Shown here piece by piece: positions 43,921-52,566 of a DNA stretch of 64,000 nucleotides. Location: NCBI RefSeq assembly GCF_000430825.1, contig NZ_AUMT01000002.1:186001-250000 (forward strand). The letters are read 5' to 3'. The notes below the pieces were generated by a model, which ran no database searches, had not been told where the DNA came from, and saw only the letters and a list, made by a program, of their open reading frames with translations. Both the position numbers and the translations under genes were made by a program. The stretch's first letter is position 1; every line of letters starts with the position of its first letter. The DNA is from Chryseobacterium daeguense DSM 19388 (GTDB lineage: Bacteria; Bacteroidota; Bacteroidia; Flavobacteriales; Weeksellaceae).

Positions 43921-44178
43921 ATGGCACACAAGAAAGGAGTTGGTAGCTCCAAAAACGGTAGAGAATCTCACTCTAAAAGATTAGGTGTGAAAATTTTCGG
44001 AGGTCAGGAAGCTATCGCCGGAAACATTATTGTTAGACAAAGAGGAACTCAGCACCACCCAGGTGATAACGTGGGAATCGGTAAAGACCACACTTTGTTT
44101 GCTCTAGTAGACGGTAAAGTAGTTTTCAGAAAAAAAGCAAATAACAGATCTTTCGTATCTGTAGAACCGAACGCATAA
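43921..44178 (+). CDS. rpmA: 50S ribosomal protein L27
   Basis: The 85-residue protein starts [20 protein letters not shown] and has [41 protein letters not shown] and [12 protein letters not shown], matching bL27 throughout. The N-terminal Ala-His-Lys-Lys-Gly tail that reaches the peptidyl-transferase centre is intact and there is no cleavable N-terminal extension of the Staphylococcus type. It is the second gene of an rplU-rpmA operon ending at a clear terminator. Confidence 0.98.
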   Translation: MAHKKGVGSSKNGRESHSKRLGVKIFGGQEAIAGNIIVRQRGTQHHPGDNVGIGKDHTLFALVDGKVVFRKKANNRSFVSVEPNA

Positions 44179-44200
44179 TTTCAGCGTTTTATAAAAATCA

Positions 44201-44230
44201 AAATCCTCAGCATCTCGTTGAGGATTTTTT
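44201..44230 (+). terminator. Terminator of rplU-rpmA
   Basis: A perfect nine-base stem (44201-44209 with 44219-44227) with a nine-base loop is followed by six T. Confidence 0.85.
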
Positions 44231-44303
44231 GCTATTTATGCTTTGAATAATATTCATTAAATTTATTCGTTATAATTAATATCATCAATCCAAATTATTT
44301 ATT

Positions 44304-44480
44304 ATGAAAAATTTAAAAAGACTTTCAAGAAATGAGCTTAAAACTTTAAAAGGAGGTTTTAAATGTGAAGGGATTTCCTGCGACTGGTATTGCAGTTTGC
44401 CTGCAGAAAGCCGGCCTGTATGTCTGAGTCCGCAGACTCTGGTGCCGATATGTGGCGGATGCAGCAGCAGCGATATTTAA
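44304..44480 (+). CDS. Double-glycine leader, Cys-rich bacteriocin-like peptide
   Basis: This 58-residue ORF starts MKNLKRLSRNELKTLKGG, nearly the same leader as the peptide at 23432-23593 but with Gly17-Gly18. The core of 40 residues (FKCEGISCDWYCSLPAESRP, then VCLSPQTLVPICGGCSSSDI) has six cysteines (FKC, ISC, WYC, PVC, PIC, GGC). It has no neighbouring exporter or enzyme. A terminator follows at 44503. The pair shows a conserved leader with unrelated cores, the pattern expected of a family of exported, cleaved peptides. Its role is unknown. Confidence 0.78.
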   Translation: MKNLKRLSRNELKTLKGGFKCEGISCDWYCSLPAESRPVCLSPQTLVPICGGCSSSDI

Positions 44481-44502
44481 TGGATGTTTAATACAACAAA
44501 AG

Positions 44503-44529
44503 AAAATCTCCTTCACTGAAGGAGATTTT
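44503..44529. terminator. Bidirectional terminator
   Basis: A perfect 13-base palindrome (44503-44515, 44517-44529) around one base lies between the peptide gene and the convergent DUF5686 gene, with T-rich ends both ways. Confidence 0.8.
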
Positions 44530-44533
44530 ATAT

Positions 44534-47059
44534 TTAAAAGCCAACCTGGAATCCGGCTTTAATTCCAAATTTTGAGATGTCTGGTCTGTCAAGATAATTC
44601 CCGCGCCAGTTAAAATCTACCCTGAAAATTCTAAGGTTTCCAATCCCGATATTTTCAATTCCTACACCGTATTCATAATAGATATGTTCGCTCGGTGCAG
44701 AATATTTAAATCCTTCTACATTGATGGCTTTTGATTCATCGCTTAAAGTTCCGTACGCAGCCCTTAGAAAAGCAACCTCTCTTAATTTTAATTTCTTAAT
44801 TAAAGGAATAAAAGAAAGAATCTTACCATTAAAATGATGCTCAAGATGAAGCGTAGTATAAGTATCTGCCACGAATTCGTAGTAATTAAGCTGAGCAAAT
44901 GTGTTTGCTGCTAAGCTGTACGACTGGTTTCCCGGAATTACATTTTGCAGGGCCAAAGGAACGGTATCAAAGTTTTTCCCGGCTTCAAAATTAATCAAAG
45001 TTTTTCCCCAGCTTCCAATTAATACCGGCTTGTAGAACATAAACTGTAATTTATTATAATTAAAATCCGAGCCAAATAACCCTTGGATTCCCCGAGTATA
45101 TTTTAAAATAATAGTCGGGGCGAGTGTTCCATGCTCATACCTGTCGATACCGGTTTGTGAAAACTTGGCTCCGGGCCTTGCAATTAAGCTTAAAGTAAGG
45201 TGAGAATCGTTGGTGGTTTTCCTTAAATTCCCGTCCTTGTAATACATAAGATTAAACCCATCCGGATTAGCAGATTTTATGCTCTGCATAGTCCCGTCCA
45301 GGCGTATCTGGAAGTTTTTCAAAGGTTCAATGGATGTGAAGACGTTGGTTTGATTTACTGAGCTTAAGGAAGCATTTTCTCCTCTGGCAAAAAGTGTTGA
45401 CGAAGCAAAAGTTCTTGCCATAATCCCATCATCATTGGTAAGCTGAACCCCCAGCTGTAATATGTCTCTTCTGGTTCCTGCACCTACTGTAAATCTGTTG
45501 ACCCTGTTAAACATAAATCTTGCTTCAGCACCATATTTTACCTGTTGGTCTTTAAATCCATAAGCGGTATAAAACTGCACTCTCCACGGATCATTTCTGG
45601 TGAAATATGTTCTTGCTCCAAGTCTAATACGGTTACCTTCCACTTCGTTTTTACCATAAATTGAGAAAATCGGCCCGAGATCAATTCCTTTTGTAACATT
45701 ATAATAGCCTGAGCCGAGTGTTTCATAAAGCTTTACGAGACGGTTAAACTTCGGGGTCTGCTCAAGCTTGTCCAGCATTTCGTAAATTCCCTGCTCGCTT
45801 TTTGACAATGAATCAGGTCTGGCTGTTAACCAATAGGCATCATCTTTTTCTACAAAACTGTCATCATACTCCTCCTGCTTTCGGTTGAAAACTTTCGCTT
45901 CAAGCGGTTTGTTGAATTGATATTCAGAATAATCTACTGATCTTTTTGCAATAAGGCTTTTAGCTGTTTTTCTCTTGGAAAAAGGAGTCATTTCAATCTC
46001 TGTAGCAAATTTTCGAGGTAAAAATGTATTTTCATCAGGGTTGTCATATTCCAGTTCGGTGGAAATGGCGTTGATGAAATTGACGTTTATTTTTTGAGTT
46101 GATTTTAAAGTTGCTCCCAAAACGGCATAGCTGTCGGTATCAATATATAGATATCCCTGAAATGCCAGAACTTCTGTTCTCTTTGGCTGATACCGGATTC
46201 TATAGGCTTTTTCGCCCCGTACGGAGATGGTGTCTACAAGGTTGTAATCATACGTGCTGAAACCTGTTTCGCCAACAGGGCTTGGAAATCCGATGTCAAA
46301 ATAATTTAATGTATTATCATAAATATTGATGTCACGATAAAGGTTTTTGGCCGTTAAAGTAACGATTTGATTATCTTCAAAACCAGATGTTTTTTGTGCT
46401 ACTAAAAGTCTTTTTGTTCTTTTTGAAGGCCTGTTTTCTCCATAATTTTCATAAACGGCTTCGTTCAGGAACAGAGGAAGGGCCATCTTGCCGCTTGCGG
46501 TAGAATCTGCATAATCGAAAATGAAATCCAGCTTATTAAAGATTTTCCTTTTCATGAATGCGCTGTCGAGATTATTCGCATCAAACTGAATTTTTTCGTA
46601 TTCTTTATAAGTATAGGTATCGAATTTATCCAGACCGTTATTTCTTTTTCTTTTCCAGACTTCCTGCATAATGGCGTACGCGGGATTTTCCTTTTTATTT
46701 TTATATTTCGGTTTTTCGTTATGGATTACCACCTCCTGAATATTTCCCACTTTTTCCTGGGAGAGTTTCACAAAAATATTGGAAGCGTTGTCCGGTGTAA
46801 CTTCTACCGTTTCTAATGAGTAATTTTTTCTGAGAAATCTTAGCTTATAAATAATACTGTCCGACTGTACACTGAAACTCCCCGAACTTGTGGTAAGCTG
46901 GGGTTTTTTATTTTCATTGATAAATACATCTACGCCAGAAACCTCTTTATTGGTTTTTTCATCTACAATCCGCCCTGATGCAGTGTTTTGTGCGTACAGG
47001 AATCCGGAAAAAATCAGGAAAAAATAGAAATAATAATATTTAGAGTTATTAATTAACAT
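44534..47059 (-). CDS. DUF5686 family outer-membrane protein with carboxypeptidase-like regulatory domain
   Basis: The ATG at 47059 gives an 841-residue protein with the signal peptide YYYFYFFLIFSGFLYAQ; a TTG at 47074 is less likely. Residues about 25-110 form a carboxypeptidase-regulatory-like beta domain (TASGRIVDEKTNKEVSGVDV). The rest has the DUF5686 features, including ENPAYAIMQEVWKRKRNNGL and DTYTYKEYEKIQFD early on, and a long C-terminal beta-barrel ending DISKFGIKAGFQVGF. The family is restricted to Bacteroidota and of unknown function. It likely sits in the outer membrane. A terminator lies upstream at 47171. Confidence 0.85.
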   Translation of the reverse strand: MLINNSKYYYFYFFLIFSGFLYAQNTASGRIVDEKTNKEVSGVDVFINENKKPQLTTSSGSFSVQSDSIIYKLRFLRKNYSLETVEVTPDNASNIFVKLSQEKVGNIQEVVIHNEKPKYKNKKENPAYAIMQEVWKRKRNNGLDKFDTYTYKEYEKIQFDANNLDSAFMKRKIFNKLDFIFDYADSTASGKMALPLFLNEAVYENYGENRPSKRTKRLLVAQKTSGFEDNQIVTLTAKNLYRDINIYDNTLNYFDIGFPSPVGETGFSTYDYNLVDTISVRGEKAYRIRYQPKRTEVLAFQGYLYIDTDSYAVLGATLKSTQKINVNFINAISTELEYDNPDENTFLPRKFATEIEMTPFSKRKTAKSLIAKRSVDYSEYQFNKPLEAKVFNRKQEEYDDSFVEKDDAYWLTARPDSLSKSEQGIYEMLDKLEQTPKFNRLVKLYETLGSGYYNVTKGIDLGPIFSIYGKNEVEGNRIRLGARTYFTRNDPWRVQFYTAYGFKDQQVKYGAEARFMFNRVNRFTVGAGTRRDILQLGVQLTNDDGIMARTFASSTLFARGENASLSSVNQTNVFTSIEPLKNFQIRLDGTMQSIKSANPDGFNLMYYKDGNLRKTTNDSHLTLSLIARPGAKFSQTGIDRYEHGTLAPTIILKYTRGIQGLFGSDFNYNKLQFMFYKPVLIGSWGKTLINFEAGKNFDTVPLALQNVIPGNQSYSLAANTFAQLNYYEFVADTYTTLHLEHHFNGKILSFIPLIKKLKLREVAFLRAAYGTLSDESKAINVEGFKYSAPSEHIYYEYGVGIENIGIGNLRIFRVDFNWRGNYLDRPDISKFGIKAGFQVGF

Positions 47060-47170
47060 TTGTTTTTTATTCAAGCATTTACGACAAACAAAAAGTATGC
47101 TGTTTATGTAAAAAGATTAAATTTTTTAAAGGTTTTTATAAATAATTACAAAACTGCAAAGGTAACAAAA

Positions 47171-47197
47171 ATAACACCGTCATTTTGATGGTGTTAT
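47171..47197 (-). terminator. Terminator of the repeat-rich surface protein gene
   Basis: On the minus strand a 12-base stem (47197-47186 with 47182-47171, one G-U pair) with a three-base loop is followed by TTTTTG. Confidence 0.78.
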
Positions 47198-47235
47198 AGA
47201 TAAATATTTGTTAAAATGATAAATCTGAAAATAAT

Positions 47236-48816
47236 CTATTTCTGCAGCTCCGCAAAAATATATCCCAAAGCTCCAAAGCCCATTGAATCACCATCTGCAA
47301 TATGAAAGCTTACCCTGTAAAAAGTTCGGTCTGTATAAGAGAAAAAGTTGAATTGCGCGCTTCCGTCCTGAACACAGTTAACAGCAGCCGGTGTAAGATT
47401 TGAAAAGGCTGTTGACACAGTTACAGGTGTTGTGTTTACAAAGGTGGAAGCATTCTGTGCTGTTCTGTAAGCTCCATGCATAATACCTATATTACTAGCT
47501 CCGGTGGTAGATCTTACCTGAAAAAAAGTGTCAGTATTTGTACAGGTTGTAGTCGGATATCTGAATTCCAAAGAGCCAATGGTGACTACAGAGTTTGTAG
47601 GAACATTTGCATCAATTGAAAAAGACTTAAAACTTGTTGTTAATGGTGCTACGTTTTGTATAACTACGTTTCCTGCGGAATCTACTCCTAATGCAGCTGC
47701 ACTTACTGTAGAAGGAGTGGTATTATTAATATTGGTAAATTTTAACCCTGAGACATTAGCTGTGCCCGAGGCGATCTCTACTTTTGCCGTAGGATTAGAA
47801 ATTCCGATTCCTACATTCCCTTTGGGATTTGCTAATGTTCCGTTTATATTGGTCCCGAAAATGATGTTTCCTATATTCATCTGGTCGTTTCCGGCAGGAT
47901 TTACGAGGCCTGTATTTGCACCCAGCATAATGTTTTTGCTTCCGGTGCTGATTTGAGTATTGGTTCCTCCGGAATTAGCATCAAAGCCTGCCTGATAACC
48001 AATCCCTATATTTTCAGTTCCAGTCGTGAGGGTGCGTAAAGCGTCCAGCCCCATAGCTGAATTAAATCCTCCGGTTGTATTTAATAAAGACTGGTATCCT
48101 ATTGCAGTATTTCCCTGTCCGGAAATATTATCCCGAAGAGCTGAAACACCTGCTGATGTATTTCGCTGCCCGGTAGTGTTATTAAGCTGAGCCTGATATC
48201 CTAAGGCAGTGTTCAGGGTACCTGAAGTATTAGTACCAAGAGCACTTAATCCAAGGGCAGAATTAAAAACCCCAGTTGTTGTAGTTCCTAAAGCGCTTGC
48301 ACCGAATGCTGAGTTTCCAAGGTTGGGGGCTGCATTATAAGGTAATGAATTTAGCCCGAATGCTACAGCTGAAGTTGAATTTATAAAACCGGAATTGATG
48401 TTATTCACTTTAAAGACCAATGGCTGATTATCGCTTGTACCGATGAAGTTTGTGGCAGGTGTAGTTCCTGTATTTCCTGTAGTACGCCAGTCATTATTGG
48501 ATGGAGTAGTTACAAGAGCGACCCACTTGGTGCCATCAAAGTGGTAAAATCCTACGGATGTTACGTCCTGCGTTATTCCTGCTGCAGTTCCGGTAGAAAT
48601 ATTATTGATGTAGACTAATGTAGAGACGGGAATGGAGGTCATAGACTGGGCTCGCTGTCTGTCTATTCTTGGAATTACAATTCCATCTACTGTAGAAGCT
48701 GTTCCGGTAGGATTATTTGCAAAAATATCCAATGTGGAAGTGGGGGCAGGTGTATTAATTCCTACTTGGGCTATCATAGCAGCAGGAGTAAACATAAATA
48801 AAAGTAATTTTCTCAT
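47236..48816 (-). CDS. Secreted repeat protein with trimeric-adhesin-like head repeats
   Basis: The 526-residue protein has a signal peptide (MRKLLLFMFTPAAMIAQ) and then VGINTPAPTSTLDIFANNPT, the usual start of flavobacterial surface and tail-like proteins. Residues about 150-320 hold at least seven repeats of roughly 24 residues with the pattern NSALGxxALxxNTTGxxNTA (for instance GTLNTALGYQAQLNN and GQGNTAIGYQSLLNT), as in YadA-type or tail-fibre beta-prism regions. The C-terminal 150 residues (after PSTVSAAALGVDSAGNVVIQN) form a separate domain with two or more Cys (CTNTD, AVNCVQD). It is probably surface exposed. The function is not known. Confidence 0.72.
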   Translation of the reverse strand: MRKLLLFMFTPAAMIAQVGINTPAPTSTLDIFANNPTGTASTVDGIVIPRIDRQRAQSMTSIPVSTLVYINNISTGTAAGITQDVTSVGFYHFDGTKWVALVTTPSNNDWRTTGNTGTTPATNFIGTSDNQPLVFKVNNINSGFINSTSAVAFGLNSLPYNAAPNLGNSAFGASALGTTTTGVFNSALGLSALGTNTSGTLNTALGYQAQLNNTTGQRNTSAGVSALRDNISGQGNTAIGYQSLLNTTGGFNSAMGLDALRTLTTGTENIGIGYQAGFDANSGGTNTQISTGSKNIMLGANTGLVNPAGNDQMNIGNIIFGTNINGTLANPKGNVGIGISNPTAKVEIASGTANVSGLKFTNINNTTPSTVSAAALGVDSAGNVVIQNVAPLTTSFKSFSIDANVPTNSVVTIGSLEFRYPTTTCTNTDTFFQVRSTTGASNIGIMHGAYRTAQNASTFVNTTPVTVSTAFSNLTPAAVNCVQDGSAQFNFFSYTDRTFYRVSFHIADGDSMGFGALGYIFAELQK

Positions 48817-48993
48817 AATGCTTTGGTTTGATGATTAATATCCCTACAATTTACAAAAGATATTCTTTTTTTTAACGTAAACCGGCTATTAATTCAAAAA
48901 AAGGTGAAGCATTATTAATGAATATTGATAATTAATTTGAATAGAATAAAATTAAATTTTATTAACAATAAAAGGACTTGAATATGAAAATAA

Positions 48994-49023
48994 AAAAAGA
49001 CCTACATTTCTGTAAGTCTTTTT
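48994..49023 (-). terminator. Terminator after the first tRNA-Asn
   Basis: On the minus strand a hairpin AAAAAGAC...GTCTTTTT with TGTA/TACA inner pairing (one mismatch) is followed by a T run immediately after the tRNA. Confidence 0.8.
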
Positions 49024-49024
49024 G

Positions 49025-49098
49025 CTCCTCCTGCTGGGCTCGAACCAGCGACCCTCTGATTAACAGTCAGATGCTCTAACCAACTGAGCTAAGGAGGA
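49025..49098 (-). tRNA. tRNA-Asn (anticodon GTT), copy 1
   Basis: Minus-strand sequence folds as a tRNA of 74 bases: acceptor TCCTCCT with AGGAGGA and discriminator G, D arm with AGCTCAGTTGGTTAGAGC, anticodon stem TCTGA/TCAGA around CTGTTAA (GTT), and T arm GCTGG-TTCGAGC-CCAGC. The encoded 3' end has no CCA. It has its own promoter and terminator. The copy at 49435-49508 is identical across the tRNA. Confidence 0.95.
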
Positions 49099-49121
49099 AT
49101 TTCCCTTTGTTTTTAGTGATG

Positions 49122-49152
49122 CAAATATAATATGAAAATATATACGAAGCAA
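49122..49152 (-). promoter_or_regulatory. Promoter of tRNA-Asn copy 1
   Basis: On the minus strand TTG (49152-49150), a 20-base spacer and TATATTTG (49129-49122) match the Bacteroidota promoter form. The box ends 23 bases before the tRNA 5' end. Confidence 0.8.
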
Positions 49153-49400
49153 GTGTCAGAAGCGAATTTTCCTTTATTTAAAGGCCAGAAAATAACCCAT
49201 GTTTTTTATGTGTCTATTTTTCAGTATTTTGGAACTTATACTTTTTAACTTATGGATTAAATAATTTTTAAACTAATAATTTAAAGAGTAAGTTTTTTTT
49301 CTGCCTAACCAGAATTCTTAGATTTTAAATGATATAAGGTGATATCTTTTCGAAGTGAAGAGCCTGTATATTAGGATTGAAATTTAGAATTACAACAATA

Positions 49401-49430
49401 AAAAAAGACCTACATTTCTGTAAGTCTTTT
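49401..49430 (-). terminator. Terminator after the second tRNA-Asn
   Basis: The same hairpin as at 48994-49023, with an AAAAAAGAC / GTCTTTT stem and a T run on the minus strand. It stops 2-3 bases before the tRNA 3' end region. Confidence 0.8.
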
Positions 49431-49434
49431 CTGG

Positions 49435-49508
49435 CTCCTCCTGCTGGGCTCGAACCAGCGACCCTCTGATTAACAGTCAGATGCTCTAACCAACTGAGCT
49501 AAGGAGGA
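49435..49508 (-). tRNA. tRNA-Asn (anticodon GTT), copy 2
   Basis: This is identical to copy 1 over the 74-base tRNA. It is a tandem duplicate: the terminator, the first 20-odd bases upstream and the -7 box are also shared, with small changes. The 336 bases between the two tRNAs (49099-49434) hold the promoter of copy 1 and the terminator of copy 2; I see no ORF or other element there. Confidence 0.95.
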
Positions 49509-49530
49509 ATGTCCTTTGTTTTTAGTGGTG

Positions 49531-49561
49531 CAAATATAGGACGAATATTTATACCCTACAA
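49531..49561 (-). promoter_or_regulatory. Promoter of tRNA-Asn copy 2
   Basis: On the minus strand TTG (49561-49559), a 20-base spacer and TATATTTG (49538-49531) repeat the layout of copy 1. Confidence 0.8.
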
Positions 49562-49588
49562 ATATTTTTAATAAATTTTTAAAAAATA

Positions 49589-51070
49589 TTATAAGCTTCC
49601 TGTAATCCATTTAAAGATGTCACTTCCGAAGATCAGTAACATTAAGCCCAGAAGGAAGATAACCCCCACCATCTGTGCATTTTCCAGCACTTTTTGTGGA
49701 ACCGGCTTACCTACAATCATCTCATAAAGTGTAAATAAAACGTGCCCACCGTCAAGTCCAGGAATTGGAATAAGGTTCAAAAATGCAAGCCAAACAGAGA
49801 ACATTGCTGTGAAGCCCCAGAATGCAGCCCAGTCAATAGAAACATGCCCCTGTGCATCCTTGTTTACAGGCATATTTTTGACGATAGCGATTGGTCCTCC
49901 AACTTTTTTGTAACCCTGTACTTTTTTGTTGAAAATTAATTTAAACTGCTTGATCTGGTAGGTTAAACTCTCTATGGTAAGCGTAAAACCTCTCGTAATA
50001 GATCCAAAGAAATTATAATTATTATGAACATAATATTTTTCAACTTCCTTGAAAGATAGAATTCCTATAGTTCCATCTTTGGAAACAGGAATTTTTAAAT
50101 CCGTCAGCTGGTTGTTTCTCATCACCTGAAAGTCAGTAATTTTTCCTGCATTTGGAACCACCAAAGGCTTTAGCTGGTCATAATATTCTAAAGGTTTTCC
50201 ATTAACTGCTACGATTTTATCACCCACTTTCAAGCCTGCATCCATAGTAGATTTCGTTACGATAGTATCTACCACGGGAGTCATTCTTGGAGTAAGGAAA
50301 GACCTTGGCTCAGGATCCTGAAATGCCATTGCCTTTCCATCATCATTGGTTGGGAAAGTAACCTCCTGTCCGTTTCTCAAAACTGTAATTTCATCACTTA
50401 ATAAAACATCCAAAGCAAGTTTTTTGAAGTCTTTTTGTGTCTTACCATCAACTTTTAAGATTTTATCTCCATCCTGGAAACCCATTTTTTTTGCTGCTTC
50501 CGTATAGTGAAGAGGAGTAGTGATTTTATCTGCTTCAAAGATGTGTTCACCATTTTTTCCTACTAAAGCGGAAAAAATAATCCACGCCAGGAAAAAGTTT
50601 ACCGTTACCCCGCCCAGCATAATAATAAGCCTCTGCCAAGCTGGTTTTGATCTGAATTCCCATGGCTGAGCCGGCTTTTTCAGCTGCTCGGTATCCATGC
50701 TTTCGTCAACCATTCCGGCGATTTTTACGTAACCTCCAAAAGGAAGCCAGCCGATACCGTATTTGGTTTGCTCAGGATGTTTTCTCCAGTCGTTTTCCGG
50801 AAGTTTTGATATGTCGATAGGAACCTCTTTCTCCTCTCCGTTTACTTTAATGATTTCTGTGTCCGGAAGGTTTTTTGAGAACAATTTATATTGCCATTTC
50901 CCGTTGATTTTCTTCATTGAAAATATTGAAAACCAAGGATCGAAAAAAAGGAAAAATTTTTCCGCTCTTGTTTTAAACCACTTTGCCGGGAGAAAGTGCC
51001 CAAGCTCATGAAGGACTACTAAAATAGAAATACTTAAAATGAACTGGAAAATCTTGATTGCTAATTCCAT
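49589..51070 (-). CDS. rseP: RIP metalloprotease RseP (site-2 protease)
   Basis: The 493-residue membrane protein has His21-Glu22-x2-His25 in VVLHELGHFLPAKWF, the zinc site of site-2 proteases, and a second zinc motif LDGGHVLFTLYE in the C-terminal part. GIGWLPFGGYVKIAGM and LIIMLGGVTVNFFLAW follow the family pattern. Two PDZ-like domains lie between (GFQDGDKILKVDG, GLKVGDKIVAVNG). Such proteases cut anti-sigma factors in the membrane to release stress sigma factors. A consensus promoter precedes it. It lies just upstream of the tRNA-Asn pair, with 27 bases between its promoter and the next gene's terminator. Confidence 0.95.
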   Translation of the reverse strand: MELAIKIFQFILSISILVVLHELGHFLPAKWFKTRAEKFFLFFDPWFSIFSMKKINGKWQYKLFSKNLPDTEIIKVNGEEKEVPIDISKLPENDWRKHPEQTKYGIGWLPFGGYVKIAGMVDESMDTEQLKKPAQPWEFRSKPAWQRLIIMLGGVTVNFFLAWIIFSALVGKNGEHIFEADKITTPLHYTEAAKKMGFQDGDKILKVDGKTQKDFKKLALDVLLSDEITVLRNGQEVTFPTNDDGKAMAFQDPEPRSFLTPRMTPVVDTIVTKSTMDAGLKVGDKIVAVNGKPLEYYDQLKPLVVPNAGKITDFQVMRNNQLTDLKIPVSKDGTIGILSFKEVEKYYVHNNYNFFGSITRGFTLTIESLTYQIKQFKLIFNKKVQGYKKVGGPIAIVKNMPVNKDAQGHVSIDWAAFWGFTAMFSVWLAFLNLIPIPGLDGGHVLFTLYEMIVGKPVPQKVLENAQMVGVIFLLGLMLLIFGSDIFKWITGSL

Positions 51071-51093
51071 TAATACTTTTTATGTTTAATTTG

Positions 51094-51123
51094 CAAAGGT
51101 AACAATTATCAAAATGATGCCAA
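51094..51123 (-). promoter_or_regulatory. Promoter of rseP
   Basis: On the minus strand TTG (51123-51121), a 19-base spacer and TACCTTTG (51101-51094) match the promoter form; the box ends 23 bases before the start codon. Confidence 0.65.
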
Positions 51124-51151
51124 ATAAAAAAGCTCCCCGAAACGAGAAGCT
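51124..51151 (-). terminator. Terminator of the outer-membrane protein gene
   Basis: A nine-base stem (51151-51143 with 51139-51131, two G-U pairs) with a three-base loop is followed by a T-rich stretch on the minus strand. Confidence 0.72.
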
Positions 51152-51174
51152 TTGTCATATAATAAGATGATTTA

Positions 51175-51615
51175 TCACAAATTAATAGAAACTCCAAGAC
51201 TGCCATTGTTGCCGACTTCTGCAAAAACCCCAATTCTGTCAGTAAAAAAGTACCTTGCTCCGATATGCGCCCCAAGGCCGAATTCACGACCGACAACACC
51301 CACGTCAATTCCCGGGTAGATGTCCAGTTTTTCCGGCAGCTGCAGGGTTTCTTTCAAATGAAAATTCAGCCTTCCGAATGCAAAAACCCTGTTGTCTTTA
51401 TCATTATCCTTGTAATCATTAAAATAAACGTTAAGCCCGGCTCCTACGGAGATAAGATTGTTTAATCCGTAATCATAAGTTCCTGTAATCCCCGTTCCGT
51501 AGCCCCATGCGCTGAGCCCTGCATTAATCTTCTGATCTCCTTTGCCTGTCCATGCCTGAGCATTCACAGCTGTTCCGCTAAAAATTATCATGAACATTGG
51601 AATCAATTTCTTCAT
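51175..51615 (-). CDS. Small outer-membrane beta-barrel protein (DUF6646-like)
   Basis: The ATG at 51615 gives 146 residues with the signal peptide KKLIPMFMIIFSGTAVNAQ; an ATG at 51660 would add 15 unlikely residues. The mature part alternates Gly, aromatic and hydrophobic residues (WTGKGDQKINAGLSAWGYGT, YGLNNLISVGAGLNVYF, IGARYFFTDRIGVFAEVG) and ends SLGVSINL, as in a small barrel. I recall a similar flavobacterial family (DUF6646) with AWTGKGDQK near the start, but this link is from memory. Function unknown. Confidence 0.7.
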   Translation of the reverse strand: MKKLIPMFMIIFSGTAVNAQAWTGKGDQKINAGLSAWGYGTGITGTYDYGLNNLISVGAGLNVYFNDYKDNDKDNRVFAFGRLNFHLKETLQLPEKLDIYPGIDVGVVGREFGLGAHIGARYFFTDRIGVFAEVGNNGSLGVSINL

Positions 51616-51657
51616 AAATTTTACTTTTTTAAAGTTATTGCTAAAAAATATTCGCAT

Positions 51658-51665
51658 CAAATATA
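51658..51665 (-). promoter_or_regulatory. -7 promoter box of the small outer-membrane protein gene
   Basis: TATATTTG on the minus strand lies 42 bases before the ATG at 51615. No TTG at the usual distance is seen. Confidence 0.35.
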
Positions 51666-51772
51666 GAACCGAAATCAGCGGAAAATTGTATTTTTAGTGA
51701 AGTTTTTATGGGTTGGAAACCGTAAAATAAGCAAAAAGGCTAAATTATTTATTGTTAATACTAAAGTAAATG

Positions 51773-51801
51773 TTGGCTTTAGCTAAACCGGAATAAATTT
51801 G
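51773..51801 (+). promoter_or_regulatory. Promoter of the nitrilase-family gene, with a palindrome inside
   Basis: TTG (51773-51775), an 18-base spacer and TAAATTTG (51794-51801) end five bases before the ATG. The TTG is part of TTGGCTTTAGCTAA, an imperfect palindrome with the same core as the repeat at 4100. Confidence 0.5.
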
Positions 51802-51806
51802 ACATT

Positions 51807-52559
51807 ATGAAGATCACAGGACTCAATTTAGATATTGTCTGGAAAAATAAAGCAGAAAATTTTCAATTAATAGAAAAAGAATTACAAAATCAGGAATCTG
51901 ATTTATTTCTTCTTCCGGAAATGTTTTCAACAGGTTTTTGTATGGATGCGGCGGAAGTTTCGGATAAAAATCAGGAATCACTGGAGTTTTTAAAGAAAAT
52001 TTCAAAAGAAAAAAACGCAGCTTTTTGTGGCAGTGCTCCTGTGGAAGAAGAGGGGAAGTTTTACAACAGAATGTATTTTGTAAAGCCGGATTCTCAGGTT
52101 GATTTTTATGATAAAAGACACCTGTTTTCCTTTTCAGGAGAGGATAAAGTGTACACACCCGGTCGGGAAAGAATCATTGTGGAATATAAAGGTTTCAGAA
52201 TTTTATTACAGGTTTGCTATGATCTTCGTTTTCCTGTTTTTGCACGGAATAATGACGATTATGACGCCATTTTATACGTGGCCAACTGGCCGGAAAAGAG
52301 AGTCGGAGCCTGGGAGCATCTGTTGAAGGCGAGGGCCATTGAAAATTTATCTTTTGTTTTTGGTTTAAACAGGATCGGAACGGATGGAAATAACCTGTTT
52401 TATCAGGAAAGTTCACATTGCTTTTTTGCAGATGGAAAGGAAATTTCTGAGAAAAAAGGAAGTTTGGTTACAGCAGAATTAAATAGGGATGAGCTGAAGG
52501 ATTTTAGAAAACATTTTCAGTTTTTGAATGACAGGGATTCTTTTTCAATTCAATTATAA
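51807..52559 (+). CDS. Nitrilase-family amidase (omega-amidase YafV-like)
   Basis: The 250-residue carbon-nitrogen hydrolase has the catalytic triad in order: Glu in LFLLPEMFSTGF, Lys in VDFYDKRHLF, and Cys in ILLQVCYDLRFPVFARN. LFLNRIGTDGN-like and ANWPEKRVGAWEHLLKARAIEN blocks match omega-amidase YafV, which hydrolyses 2-oxoglutaramate and related amides. It is cytoplasmic. A promoter ends only five bases before the ATG, so the transcript is likely near-leaderless. A long inverted repeat follows. Confidence 0.92.
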   Translation: MKITGLNLDIVWKNKAENFQLIEKELQNQESDLFLLPEMFSTGFCMDAAEVSDKNQESLEFLKKISKEKNAAFCGSAPVEEEGKFYNRMYFVKPDSQVDFYDKRHLFSFSGEDKVYTPGRERIIVEYKGFRILLQVCYDLRFPVFARNNDDYDAILYVANWPEKRVGAWEHLLKARAIENLSFVFGLNRIGTDGNNLFYQESSHCFFADGKEISEKKGSLVTAELNRDELKDFRKHFQFLNDRDSFSIQL

Positions 52560-52566
52560 TAAGGTC

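Noticed and set aside
48985..49520. CRISPR-like direct repeat
   Set aside because: The two repeated blocks are complete tRNA-Asn units with promoters and terminators, and there are only two.
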